A stretch of 7,300 nt of DNA from Methanobacteriota archaeon (lineage in GTDB: Archaea; Thermoplasmatota; JASEFT01; JAUWIS01): NCBI GenBank assembly GCA_030605245.1, contig JAUWIS010000042.1, positions 1-7,300 of the forward strand. The letters are read 5' to 3'. Position numbers and translations under genes: made by a program. Below, in pieces: positions 1 through 5,685 of the stretch. The notes beneath the pieces were generated by a model. It was not told where the DNA came from, searched no databases, and worked only from the letters and a program-made list of their open reading frames with translations. Each line of letters opens with the position of its first letter. The first letter of the stretch is position 1.

Positions 1-780
1 AACAAGAAGGCAACTATCCCATACCCTTCTCCTTTCACCCTTTTTTAATGACAGATCAACAATGTCTTTGACAGAATAGCAATAGCAGGTTGGGCAGACA
101 AATGAGCAGCTGCCACAGCCAAGGCATTTATCCCCAAGTTCATCCCATATCTTATGGTCAAATTTTTGTTTAAGGATTTTATCAAGGTTTTCAATATCCA
201 TTTTTCTTTTGCAGTTTTTCTTTCTCTCTATCTTTTCATTTTTATCTGCATTTTCAAAAAACTCGTTTTCAACAAGTTTTTCACCTTTTCTGCTGCCTGT
301 TTCAACAAAATAATAATCACCAATATCCGTGAGCAGAACATCATATCCTTCTGGCTTATCAGAACCCATGGATTCACAGAAACAATACTCATTTGCCTCC
401 TTGCAGTCAACACATACAAAAACAGAATTCTCCCTTTTCTTTATGTAATAGGAATCCTTATACTCATCATATTCAACCTTATCTAATAAATTAATTGCAT
501 TCATGTCACATGGATGAATACCAAAAAAAAGGATTTTTTTGTTATTTTCAGGGATGCTTATTTTATCATTATCAAATTTTATCATTATCTCCGGTGATGG
601 CAGTAAAAATTTTTTTGGTGGGAGAATTGTTGTATCATAATCAAGAACAACTTTTTTAGGATTTTTTATTTTCTCAAAAACAAATCTTTCATTCTTTCTG
701 ACAGGTGCTACAACATCATAATCCCTCATCAGTTTATTAACGATTTTCTCTATGTTTTCCTTTTTTATCTTTTTAATCAT
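1..780 (-). CDS. 4Fe-4S protein, sulfhydrogenase beta / anaerobic sulfite reductase subunit A family (3' end missing)
   Basis: I translated this frame by hand: it is open from an ATG at 780 to the left edge, giving 260 residues with no stop. Residues 219-230 read C-x2-C-x2-C-x3-C-P, a ferredoxin-type 4Fe-4S site, followed by Cys232 and Cys234. A second cluster site, usual for this dicluster family, would lie beyond the edge. Other family-like signatures are the HPCD motif (90-92, compare RPCD in relatives), a Cys-rich stretch at 123-135 (C123, C126, C133, C135) followed by SMGS, and WDSC at 254-257. Known members (HydB of cytoplasmic sulfhydrogenases, AsrA of sulfite reductase) pass electrons between a flavoprotein NAD(P)H module and the catalytic subunits. 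An in-frame TAA abuts the ATG, so the start cannot be further upstream. No Shine-Dalgarno is visible. It lies 23 bp after the lpd-like gene on the same strand, so co-transcription is likely. HydB and AsrA cannot be told apart here; the next gene off the left edge should decide. Confidence 0.85.
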   Translation of the reverse strand, partial: MIKKIKKENIEKIVNKLMRDYDVVAPVRKNERFVFEKIKNPKKVVLDYDTTILPPKKFLLPSPEIMIKFDNDKISIPENNKKILFFGIHPCDMNAINLLDKVEYDEYKDSYYIKKRENSVFVCVDCKEANEYCFCESMGSDKPEGYDVLLTDIGDYYFVETGSRKGEKLVENEFFENADKNEKIERKKNCKRKMDIENLDKILKQKFDHKIWDELGDKCLGCGSCSFVCPTCYCYSVKDIVDLSLKKGERRRVWDSCLLV

Positions 781-803
781 TTATGTTGTATTGTTTTATG
801 TTA

Positions 804-2180
804 TCAAAAAACTTTCGGCATTTTATGTATTCCTTCACCAATCCCATCTCTGCATGCCTCATTTATGATTTCTGAGAATGTTGGATGAGGATGAACAAGG
901 TCTGCTAAATCGGACATGGAAGCCTTTTTTTTCATAGCGAGAGCAATTTCCATAATCATTGTTGATGCATTTGCTCCTATGATTTGCCCACCAATAATCT
1001 TTTTTCCATCTGAAACAATTTTTACTTTTCCATCTGTTTCATTGTTGCATAATGCCTTTCCATTTGCTGCAAATAGGAACTCTCCAGTAACAGTTTTTAT
1101 CCCTTTTTCTTTTGCTTCATCCTCAGTTAGTCCAACCCAGGCAATCTCAGGTGATGAGAAAACAACAGATGGAACAACGCTGTAATCCGTGACTGTTTCT
1201 AATCCTGCTATCACTTCAGATGCAACTATACCTTCTCTCATGGCTTTATGAGCAAGCATCAACCCACCTGTAACATCACCAACAGCATATATGTTTGGAA
1301 CATTTGTTCTCATCTCATTATTTACAACGATTCTTCCCGAATCTGTTTTTACACCAACATTTTCGCATCCAATACTCTCAGAGTTTAGTTTTCTTCCAAC
1401 ACACAAAAGTACCTTCTCATTCTCTATTTTTTCCCCATTGCTCAATGTGGAGAAAACCTTACCATTAACCTTTTCTATGTTTTCAATTTTCACACCTGTT
1501 TTTATATCTACTCCTTTTTTCTTCAGATTTCTTTCCAAAACACTTTTAATCCTCCTCTCTTTCAGGCCTGGTAGTATCTGATGCATCATCTCAACAATTG
1601 TGACCTTTGTACCAAAAGATGAGAAAAGGGTTGCAAATTCTAACCCTATTGCACCTGCGCCAATAATCAGCATATCCTTAGGTGGTTTAATGTTTAACGC
1701 CTCATTAGATGTAATCACACTGTCTTTATCTATCTCTATTCCAGGGATTGTTGCAGGCTCCGAGCCTGTTGCAATAATAATGTTTTTTGCTTTTATTTTT
1801 TCTTTATCAATCTCAACCGTTTTTTCATCAACTATTCTGCCTTTCCCTTTCTTAATTACAATTTTTCTTGCTTTAAGCAGTGTTTCTACACCTGAAGTAA
1901 GTTGTTTCACAGCAAGATCTTTCCTTTTTTGTATTTCATCCCAAGAATACTTCACATTTTCATTCTGAACACCAAAAAGACTAGCGTTTTTAGCAAGAGA
2001 ATAAACCTCAGCACTTCTTAACAATGCCTTTGTTGATATGCATCCCCTGTTCAGACAGGTTCCACCAATCTCTTTTGATTCAACAACTGCAACCTTTTTA
2101 CCAAGATCAGATGCTCTTATTGCAGCAGGATATCCTCCAGGACCGGAGCCAATCACCACTACATCAAATTCTTCCATCAT
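804..2180 (-). CDS. lpd: Dihydrolipoamide dehydrogenase-like FAD/NAD disulfide oxidoreductase
   Basis: 458 residues, close to the usual 460-475 of the E3 component that reoxidises dihydrolipoamide with NAD+. An N-terminal FAD-binding motif GSGPGGYPAA starts at residue 12. The redox-active disulfide is in GGTCLNRGCISTKALL (about 39-54), with the family's C-x4-C spacing; relatives usually have GGTCLNVGCIPSKALL. A second Rossmann motif for NAD (IIGAGAIGLEFA) lies near 172, and the second FAD motif ends in YAVGDV near 296. The C-terminal dimer domain has HPHPTFSEIINEA near residue 435, containing the catalytic His-Glu pair. The protein is therefore complete and probably active. Start: two consecutive ATGs at 2180 and 2177; the first lies about 25 bp from a TATA-like box, which fits a leaderless message. 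No lipoylated partner (E2, GcvH) is in the window; the downstream partner is an Fe-S protein. A different disulfide substrate is therefore possible, so the lipoamide assignment is less certain than the family. Confidence 0.9.
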   Translation of the reverse strand: MMEEFDVVVIGSGPGGYPAAIRASDLGKKVAVVESKEIGGTCLNRGCISTKALLRSAEVYSLAKNASLFGVQNENVKYSWDEIQKRKDLAVKQLTSGVETLLKARKIVIKKGKGRIVDEKTVEIDKEKIKAKNIIIATGSEPATIPGIEIDKDSVITSNEALNIKPPKDMLIIGAGAIGLEFATLFSSFGTKVTIVEMMHQILPGLKERRIKSVLERNLKKKGVDIKTGVKIENIEKVNGKVFSTLSNGEKIENEKVLLCVGRKLNSESIGCENVGVKTDSGRIVVNNEMRTNVPNIYAVGDVTGGLMLAHKAMREGIVASEVIAGLETVTDYSVVPSVVFSSPEIAWVGLTEDEAKEKGIKTVTGEFLFAANGKALCNNETDGKVKIVSDGKKIIGGQIIGANASTMIMEIALAMKKKASMSDLADLVHPHPTFSEIINEACRDGIGEGIHKMPKVF

Positions 2181-2200
2181 TCTGGAATACCTTTATCAAA

Positions 2201-2210
2201 TATTAAATAT
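2201..2210. promoter_or_regulatory. Shared TATA-like box of a divergent promoter
   Basis: The 51-bp gap between the lpd-like gene and the TIM-barrel gene contains one AT-only element, TATTAAATAT, reading ATATTTAATA on the other strand. Its centre (2205.5) is 26.5 bp from the ATG at 2232 and 25.5 bp from the ATG at 2180. That is the normal archaeal TATA-to-start-site distance, so one box could serve both genes, each with a leaderless or nearly leaderless transcript. There is no Shine-Dalgarno on either side. Which strand is stronger cannot be read from the sequence; no strong BRE stands out. Confidence 0.55.
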
Positions 2211-2231
2211 TGTTACAGCCATGTACAAAAT

Positions 2232-3059
2232 ATGCTCAGGTTTGGTACAGCAGGCATACCACTATCCTCAGAGAAAAGGGATACAATCTCAGGTATAAAA
2301 AGGGTTTATGAATTAGGGTTAAATGCTATGGAGGTTGAGTTTGTCAGAGGCGTGCGTATGGGTATTGAATCTGCGAAAAATGTAAGGGAGGTTGCAGAAA
2401 AATTAAATGTTTCATTATCTACACATGCTCCTTATTTCATAAATCTTGCATCTGAGGATGAGAAAAAAAGGAAGAAAAGCATAACATTCATTACAAATAC
2501 TGCAAGAATCGCTGATGCTCTTGGTGCAAAAATTGTTGTTTTTCATCCAGGATATTATTACAAAAAAGACAGGGATAAGACCTTTTCTTTGATGCTTGGT
2601 AATATAAAAAAGGCAAAAGAAATTGTTGAAAAAAATGGATGGGATGTATTGCTTGCGCCTGAGGTAATGGGTAGGCAGGCAACATTTGGGGGTCTTGATG
2701 AAACAATAAAAATCTGTAAAGAAGCATGTGTTGTCCCAACAATTGATTTTGCACACATCCATGCAAGAGGAAATGGGTGTTTAAAAACAAAGGATGATTT
2801 CAGGAAAGTATTTGATAAACTCAAAAAACTGAAATTAAAAAATTTTCATATGCATTTCACAGGTGTAAAATACAAAGACGGTAACGAAAAAAAGCATCTT
2901 GTTCTTAAGGAAGGGGATCTAGACTTTGGTTTGCTTGCCCCAGTACTTGCCGAAAGAAAAATAAATGGAACAATAATTAATGAGTCACCAAATCTGGAGG
3001 TTGATGCACTAGAGATGAAAAGGGTTTATAAGAGAATGAAATATCATTCAGCACTTTGA
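2232..3059 (+). CDS. Endonuclease IV-like (AP endonuclease family 2) TIM-barrel protein
   Basis: 275 residues, close to E. coli endonuclease IV (about 285). The opening MLRFGTAGIPLS is typical of archaeal members. Endonuclease IV cuts 5' of abasic sites with a trinuclear zinc centre. Candidate ligands follow the family order: His65 (STHAPYF), His105 (FHPG), Glu144 (APEVMG), Asp172 and His175 (TIDFAHIHARGNG), His206 or His208 (NFHMHF), His222 (KKHLVLKEG) and Glu251 (INESPNL). The Asp that comes two residues before the late His in E. coli Nfo appears to be Lys220 here, so the metal site may differ or the family has drifted; archaeal relatives I recall show a similar KxHLxLxEGD pattern. The start is fixed by the TATA-like box 26 bp upstream; the earlier ATG at 2221 is out of frame. 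Repair of abasic sites is the likely role, but a sugar isomerase-like activity in the same superfamily cannot be excluded. Confidence 0.82.
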   Translation: MLRFGTAGIPLSSEKRDTISGIKRVYELGLNAMEVEFVRGVRMGIESAKNVREVAEKLNVSLSTHAPYFINLASEDEKKRKKSITFITNTARIADALGAKIVVFHPGYYYKKDRDKTFSLMLGNIKKAKEIVEKNGWDVLLAPEVMGRQATFGGLDETIKICKEACVVPTIDFAHIHARGNGCLKTKDDFRKVFDKLKKLKLKNFHMHFTGVKYKDGNEKKHLVLKEGDLDFGLLAPVLAERKINGTIINESPNLEVDALEMKRVYKRMKYHSAL

Positions 3060-3187
3060 GTATCTCCTCTATTTTTAACAATTTTTACCTCCTTCCTAAA
3101 TTCCTCAATCTCTAAAGCCAGTTTAAGCCTCTGCTCAGCAGTCAGTTTTTTGAACCATTTTAGCAGTCTCCTGTTTGAAGCATCCAT
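3044..3187 (-). CDS. Possible small basic helical protein, 47 residues
   Basis: I found this by reading the minus strand of the gap after the TIM-barrel gene. It runs ATG at 3187 to TGA at 3044 and overlaps the convergent gene's 3' end by 16 bp. The product begins MDASNRRLLKWFKKLTAEQR and continues as a charged, amphipathic helix rich in Lys, Glu and Leu (about residues 6-38), with no Cys, no membrane segment and no signal peptide. Composition and lack of low-complexity filler look like real protein. I do not recognise a family. Promoter evidence is weak: an AT-rich box on the minus strand at about 3230-3239 lies about 45 bp upstream, which would leave a short leader, and no Shine-Dalgarno is seen. 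It could be a small regulator or DNA/RNA-binding peptide, or a chance reading frame. Confidence 0.45.
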   Translation of the reverse strand: MDASNRRLLKWFKKLTAEQRLKLALEIEEFRKEVKIVKNRGDTQSAE

Positions 3188-3210
3188 AATACCATATTGT
3201 TTTATGTGTA

Positions 3211-3219
3211 TTTTTTTTT
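3211..3219 (+). terminator. T9 tract, candidate terminator of the TIM-barrel gene
   Basis: Nine consecutive T on the plus strand, about 150 bp after the stop of the TIM-barrel gene. Shorter T5 runs lie at 3072-3076 and 3082-3086, just after the stop. Oligo-T on the coding strand is the usual archaeal termination signal, without need for a hairpin. The tract also lies before the tpiA promoter, so it would insulate tpiA from read-through. Confidence 0.4.
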
Positions 3220-3284
3220 CTCATTAACTTTTTAAAGATATTTCCAGTTTCTTATGAAATAAAAATGTTCTATCAAAAATAATC

Positions 3285-3297
3285 AAAGGCTTTATAA
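3285..3297 (+). promoter_or_regulatory. BRE and TATA box of tpiA
   Basis: AAAGG (3285-3289) followed by TTTATAA (3291-3297) is a textbook archaeal BRE/TATA arrangement for TFB and TBP. The TATA centre (3294) is 27 bp before the tpiA ATG, so transcription should start at or within a few bases of the start codon. No Shine-Dalgarno precedes the ATG, which agrees with a leaderless message. Confidence 0.7.
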
Positions 3298-3320
3298 TTC
3301 CTTATATCCTTTCATGTGTT

Positions 3321-3989
3321 ATGAAAACACCAGCGATTGTTATAAACTTCAAAGCATACCCGCAGGTTGTAGGTGAAAAAGGTCTTGAACTTGCGAAGTT
3401 ATGTGATTCCGTTGCGAAGAAAAATAATGTAGAAATTGTTGTCGTACCGCAAATGGTTGACTTGGGATTGATAGTAAAATCTGTTGACATACCTGTTTTC
3501 TCACAGCATGTTGACCCTGTTGAACCCTCGGGTAAAACAGGGCATGTAACCCCTGAGTCTGTTAAAGGCGTTAATGCATCAGGCACGTTAATTAATCATT
3601 CTGAAAAAAGGATGAGGATTGCTGATATTGATTCTGCTGTTAAAAAATGCAGGGAAATTGGATTGGAAACCATTGTCTGTTCAAACAATCTGGATGTTAG
3701 CAAAGCCTGCTCTTTAACAAACCCTGATTTTGTTGCTGTGGAGCCACCTGAACTTATTGGCGGTGATGTTTCTGTAACAGCAGCCAACCCTGAAATTGTC
3801 AAAACTACAGTGAATGAGATAAAAAAAATCAATCCGAATGTAAAGGTGCTTTGCGGCGCAGGTGTGAAAAATGGCAATGATGTAAAAAAAGCATTGGAAC
3901 TCGGCGCAGAAGGCGTTCTGTTGGCATCAGGTGTTGTAAAGGCAAAGAATCAGAAAGATGTTTTAGAAGATTTGATAAAAGGAATATAG
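3321..3989 (+). CDS. tpiA: Triosephosphate isomerase, archaeal type
   Basis: 222 residues, the short archaeal form (bacterial and eukaryotic enzymes have about 250). It interconverts dihydroxyacetone phosphate and glyceraldehyde 3-phosphate in glycolysis and gluconeogenesis, in the cytoplasm. All catalytic residues are visible: Asn9 and Lys11 (INFKAY), His93 (INHSEKR) and Glu141 at the mobile loop (VEPPELIGG). The phosphate-binding elements are GAGV (179-182) and LASG (201-204). Archaeal members are known to be tetramers; this cannot be read from the sequence. The start is supported by the TATA box 27 bp upstream. The gene stands alone: the nearest plus-strand gene ends 261 bp before, and the next gene is convergent, 56 bp away. 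Nothing in it looks broken or foreign. Confidence 0.96.
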   Translation: MKTPAIVINFKAYPQVVGEKGLELAKLCDSVAKKNNVEIVVVPQMVDLGLIVKSVDIPVFSQHVDPVEPSGKTGHVTPESVKGVNASGTLINHSEKRMRIADIDSAVKKCREIGLETIVCSNNLDVSKACSLTNPDFVAVEPPELIGGDVSVTAANPEIVKTTVNEIKKINPNVKVLCGAGVKNGNDVKKALELGAEGVLLASGVVKAKNQKDVLEDLIKGI

Positions 3990-4045
3990 TTACATTGTCC
4001 ATGCAATCAGAAAGAATAAATTATTAGGGTGATTTAGGAAGATAA

Positions 4046-4327
4046 CTATATTGCCCTTACAGCAGGTCCTTCCTCGCCCGAGATATCCATATCAAGTGCT
4101 ATGAGGGTTTCTGTTTTCTCAACACCATCTATTTTATGAATCCTGTTTACTATCATATCCGTGATCACTGGCAGGCTTTCGCCCTCAATCTTTGCAAACA
4201 TATCATATCTGCCGCTCACTATGCTCACCTCAGAGATGTTGTTCAAACTGGAGATCTCTTTCAGCACATGCTTTACAGCCCCTCTCTTCACATTAATTAA
4301 CACATACACCTTATTCATGTTTATCAT
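4046..4327 (-). CDS. Stand-alone Lrp/AsnC ligand-binding (RAM) domain protein
   Basis: 93 residues, matching only the C-terminal effector-binding half of Lrp/AsnC regulators, which are about 150 residues with an N-terminal helix-turn-helix. The pattern is a beta-alpha-beta-beta-alpha-beta ferredoxin-like fold: NKVYVLINV strand (5-13), helix KHVLKEI (19-25), NISEVSIVSGRYDMFAKIEG (30-49), helix around 54-65, then GVEKTETLIALD (68-79). No helix-turn-helix is encoded upstream; that space holds the promoter and hairpins. Such free RAM domains assemble into dimers and higher oligomers and may bind amino acids or modulate full-length Lrp proteins. The acidic tail DMDISGEEGPAVRAI is less typical. Start: ATG at 4327 is 25 bp from a TATA box, favouring it over the ATG at 4318. 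The effector and partner are unknown. Confidence 0.85.
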   Translation of the reverse strand: MINMNKVYVLINVKRGAVKHVLKEISSLNNISEVSIVSGRYDMFAKIEGESLPVITDMIVNRIHKIDGVEKTETLIALDMDISGEEGPAVRAI

Positions 4328-4347
4328 TTAATGAAATGGTATGCACA

Positions 4348-4356
4348 CTTATAAAG
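4348..4356 (-). promoter_or_regulatory. TATA box of the RAM-domain gene
   Basis: On the minus strand CTTTATAAG is preceded by the A-rich CAAAAT, a BRE-like context. Its centre is 25 bp from the ATG at 4327, so the message is probably leaderless. A perfect 14-bp inverted repeat starts only about 14 bp upstream of the box, close enough to affect access by TFB or a regulator. Confidence 0.65.
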
Positions 4357-4369
4357 ATTTTGAACAGCC

Positions 4370-4400
4370 CTTTTCTTTTTCTTTCTAAGAAAAAGAAAAG
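4370..4400. repeat. Perfect inverted repeat, 14-bp arms, 3-base loop
   Basis: Arms CTTTTCTTTTTCTT (4370-4383) and AAGAAAAAGAAAAG (4387-4400) are exact complements around TCT. One arm is pure pyrimidine and the other pure purine. It lies immediately upstream of the RAM-domain gene promoter and opens the gene-free stretch 4328-4632. A related purine tract, GGAAAAGAAAAAGAAGG (4532-4548), closes the cluster on the right, so the two tracts could be the ends of one element. It could alternatively form a terminator-like hairpin, but no transcript is obviously served. Confidence 0.7.
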
Positions 4401-4406
4401 CCTCAC

Positions 4407-4521
4407 AGGAAATGCGACGGAAATTGCTTTGCATTTTCCTAGAATCTTAGGAAAAGTCAAAGACTTTTCCGTAAGAACATAAATGTTTTCCTGTTTGCCT
4501 CAGAAAACCAAATGGTTTTCT
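4407..4521. repeat. Cluster of short hairpins built on GGAAAA/TTTTCC
   Basis: Successive inverted repeats, all with 2-4 base loops: GGAAATTGC (4419-4427), loop TTT, GCATTTTCC (4431-4439), one T-T mismatch; GGAAAAGTC (4450-4458), loop AAA, GACTTTTCC (4462-4470), perfect; a weaker one in AGAACA and TGTTTT (4474-4488) around TAAA; AGAAAACCA (4502-4510), loop AA, TGGTTTTCT (4513-4521), perfect. A spare left arm AGGAAATGC (4407-4415) can compete for GCATTTTCC. The core recurs while the inner 3 bp change with compensation, suggesting selection for, or copying of, paired structure. No gene is supported in this stretch. Confidence 0.7.
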
Positions 4522-4531
4522 TCGGGCTGGC

Positions 4532-4570
4532 GGAAAAGAAAAAGAAGGAGGGGTTGCGTGGCAACCCCTC
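4532..4570 (-). terminator. GC-rich hairpin plus T-rich tract, likely terminator of the exchanger gene
   Basis: GAGGGGTTGC (4548-4557) and GCAACCCCTC (4561-4570) pair perfectly over 10 bp with a GTG loop (CAC on the minus strand). Read on the minus strand, the hairpin comes 62 bp after the exchanger's stop and is followed by a T/C tract, CTTCTTTTTCTTTTCC, as in an intrinsic terminator. Archaea mainly need the T tract, so the hairpin may also be a 3'-end stabiliser or simply part of the neighbouring hairpin cluster. A weaker repeat, AATACTC (4571-4577) with GAGTATT (4596-4602), lies between it and the gene. Confidence 0.5.
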
Positions 4571-4632
4571 AATACTCTTTCTTAAATAGACTTTTGAGTA
4601 TTCCAAAATTCTCTTAAAGAATATTAACGCCT

Positions 4633-5574
4633 TCAGAGATAAAGCCACATTATATAACAAACATATCCTACCAACAAAACAATTCCTTCTTTTCTTGAAA
4701 GGACATATCCTGTGTAAAGCATTGGTATTACAATGATGCTTACAATGCATACAAGGAACATGTTGATGAACAATTTTTGATCGATAATAATTGATGTAAC
4801 AAATGCGCAGGCGCCAAGAATCAACAGGATATTAAATATGTTTGAGCCGATAAGGGTGCCTATGGATATGTCTGATTCCCCTTTCCAGCTTGCAAGACCT
4901 GAAATTGCAAGTTCTGGGAGTGATGTTCCTATTGCGATGAGTGAAAGTGCAATTACTGCTTCGCTGATGCCGAATGTTTTTGCGAAAAAAATTGAGGAGT
5001 CAACAAGAAGACGCGCTCCAATTACAACACCGATTATGCCAACAATAATTAGAACAGCGTTCTTAGACATAGGGCTTGATTTTATATCATATTTATTTTT
5101 ATTTTTGGTTTTTTTCGCAACCCATAAAAAGAACATGATGTATGCAATAAAACAGAGTAACAAAATTATACCATCAACTCTGTCAAGAATATACCCAACA
5201 GATAGTAACAATAGTAGAAAGGATGAAACAACCATTATCGGTGCTTCCCTGACAACAACAGTTTTTGTTACCTTTATCGGTTTTATTAATGCGCTTACTC
5301 CAAGAACAAGGAGCAGGTTTGCCATGCATGAGCCAAGAACATTTCCAGCAGATATCCCGGTATGCCCTCTTAACGTAGCCATGAAACTCACAGCAAACTC
5401 AGGCATGGATGTTCCATAAGCGACAACGGTTAATGCAACAATCAATGATGAAACACCAAGTCGTGCTGCTGTTTTTGATGCGCCATCAATAAGAAAATCC
5501 GCACCCTTGTAAAGAAGCAGAACTCCGAGTATGAAGACAAGGAGTGCAATTGGGAGAGAGGTTATGTAGAGCAT
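4633..5574 (-). CDS. Calcium/cation exchanger, CaCA family (YrbG/NCX_Mj-like)
   Basis: 313 residues from the ATG at 5574, the usual length of prokaryotic CaCA exchangers, with about ten hydrophobic helices. It should swap Ca2+ for Na+ or H+ across the cytoplasmic membrane. The two inverted alpha repeats are clear (numbered with one residue before this Met): alpha-1 GTSMPEFAVS (55-64) with GNVLGSCMANLLLVLG (78-93); alpha-2 GTSLPELAIS (217-226) with GTLIGSNIFNILLILG (240-255). The ion-binding glutamates are Glu60 and Glu222. A charged cytoplasmic linker rich in Lys (155-172) separates the halves. Oddities: the usual Asn of GSN in alpha-1 is Cys84, and the usual Asn of GN in alpha-2 is Thr241. 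A TTG codon at 5577 could also start the protein; the TATA box at 25-28 bp fits either. It is monocistronic by context. Ion selectivity cannot be decided. Confidence 0.9.
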   Translation of the reverse strand: MLYITSLPIALLVFILGVLLLYKGADFLIDGASKTAARLGVSSLIVALTVVAYGTSMPEFAVSFMATLRGHTGISAGNVLGSCMANLLLVLGVSALIKPIKVTKTVVVREAPIMVVSSFLLLLLSVGYILDRVDGIILLLCFIAYIMFFLWVAKKTKNKNKYDIKSSPMSKNAVLIIVGIIGVVIGARLLVDSSIFFAKTFGISEAVIALSLIAIGTSLPELAISGLASWKGESDISIGTLIGSNIFNILLILGACAFVTSIIIDQKLFINMFLVCIVSIIVIPMLYTGYVLSRKEGIVLLVGYVCYIMWLYL

Positions 5575-5597
5575 CAAAAAGGATAATGTAATTCTGA

Positions 5598-5606
5598 CTT
5601 ATATAT
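5598..5606 (-). promoter_or_regulatory. TATA box of the exchanger gene
   Basis: ATATATAAG on the minus strand, centred 28 bp from the ATG at 5574 and 25 bp from the TTG at 5577. No Shine-Dalgarno lies between, again suggesting a leaderless message. It is within the 111-bp gap after the protease gene, so the exchanger is probably transcribed separately even though both genes share a strand. Confidence 0.6.
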
Positions 5607-5685
5607 TATGTTTTACATTTTCTGTACAAAAACCCTGCGGTCAATGCTAAAATTATTATTCTAAAATCAAATCTTTTTTTAATTT

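Noticed and set aside
154..486. Plus-strand open frame of 110 codons, hydrophobic
   Set aside because: It lies antisense to the Fe-S protein gene, whose cysteine motifs are unmistakable. The Phe/Ile-rich product is what the complement of Lys/Glu-rich coding gives.
1291..1968. Two plus-strand open frames of 96 and 122 codons
   Set aside because: Both are antisense shadows of the lpd-like gene and have Ser/Phe/Pro-rich products without recognisable motifs.
4370..4570. CRISPR array
   Set aside because: The repeated units are short palindromes at irregular spacing with variable inner bases; there are no identical direct repeats separated by equal spacers and no cas genes.
4457..4750. Minus-strand open frame of 97 codons covering the hairpin cluster
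   Set aside because: It overlaps the exchanger's 3' end in another frame and runs through the inverted repeats. The translation (runs of Phe, Lys and Ser) reflects the repeats, and there is no promoter.
4838..5419. Plus-strand open frame of 193 codons
   Set aside because: It is antisense to the exchanger, whose two alpha repeats are intact. The product has no family-like motifs.
5578..5685. Possible small gene or structured RNA between the protease and exchanger genes
   Set aside because: The gap is AT-rich and holds the exchanger promoter; I see no convincing reading frame or stable hairpin.
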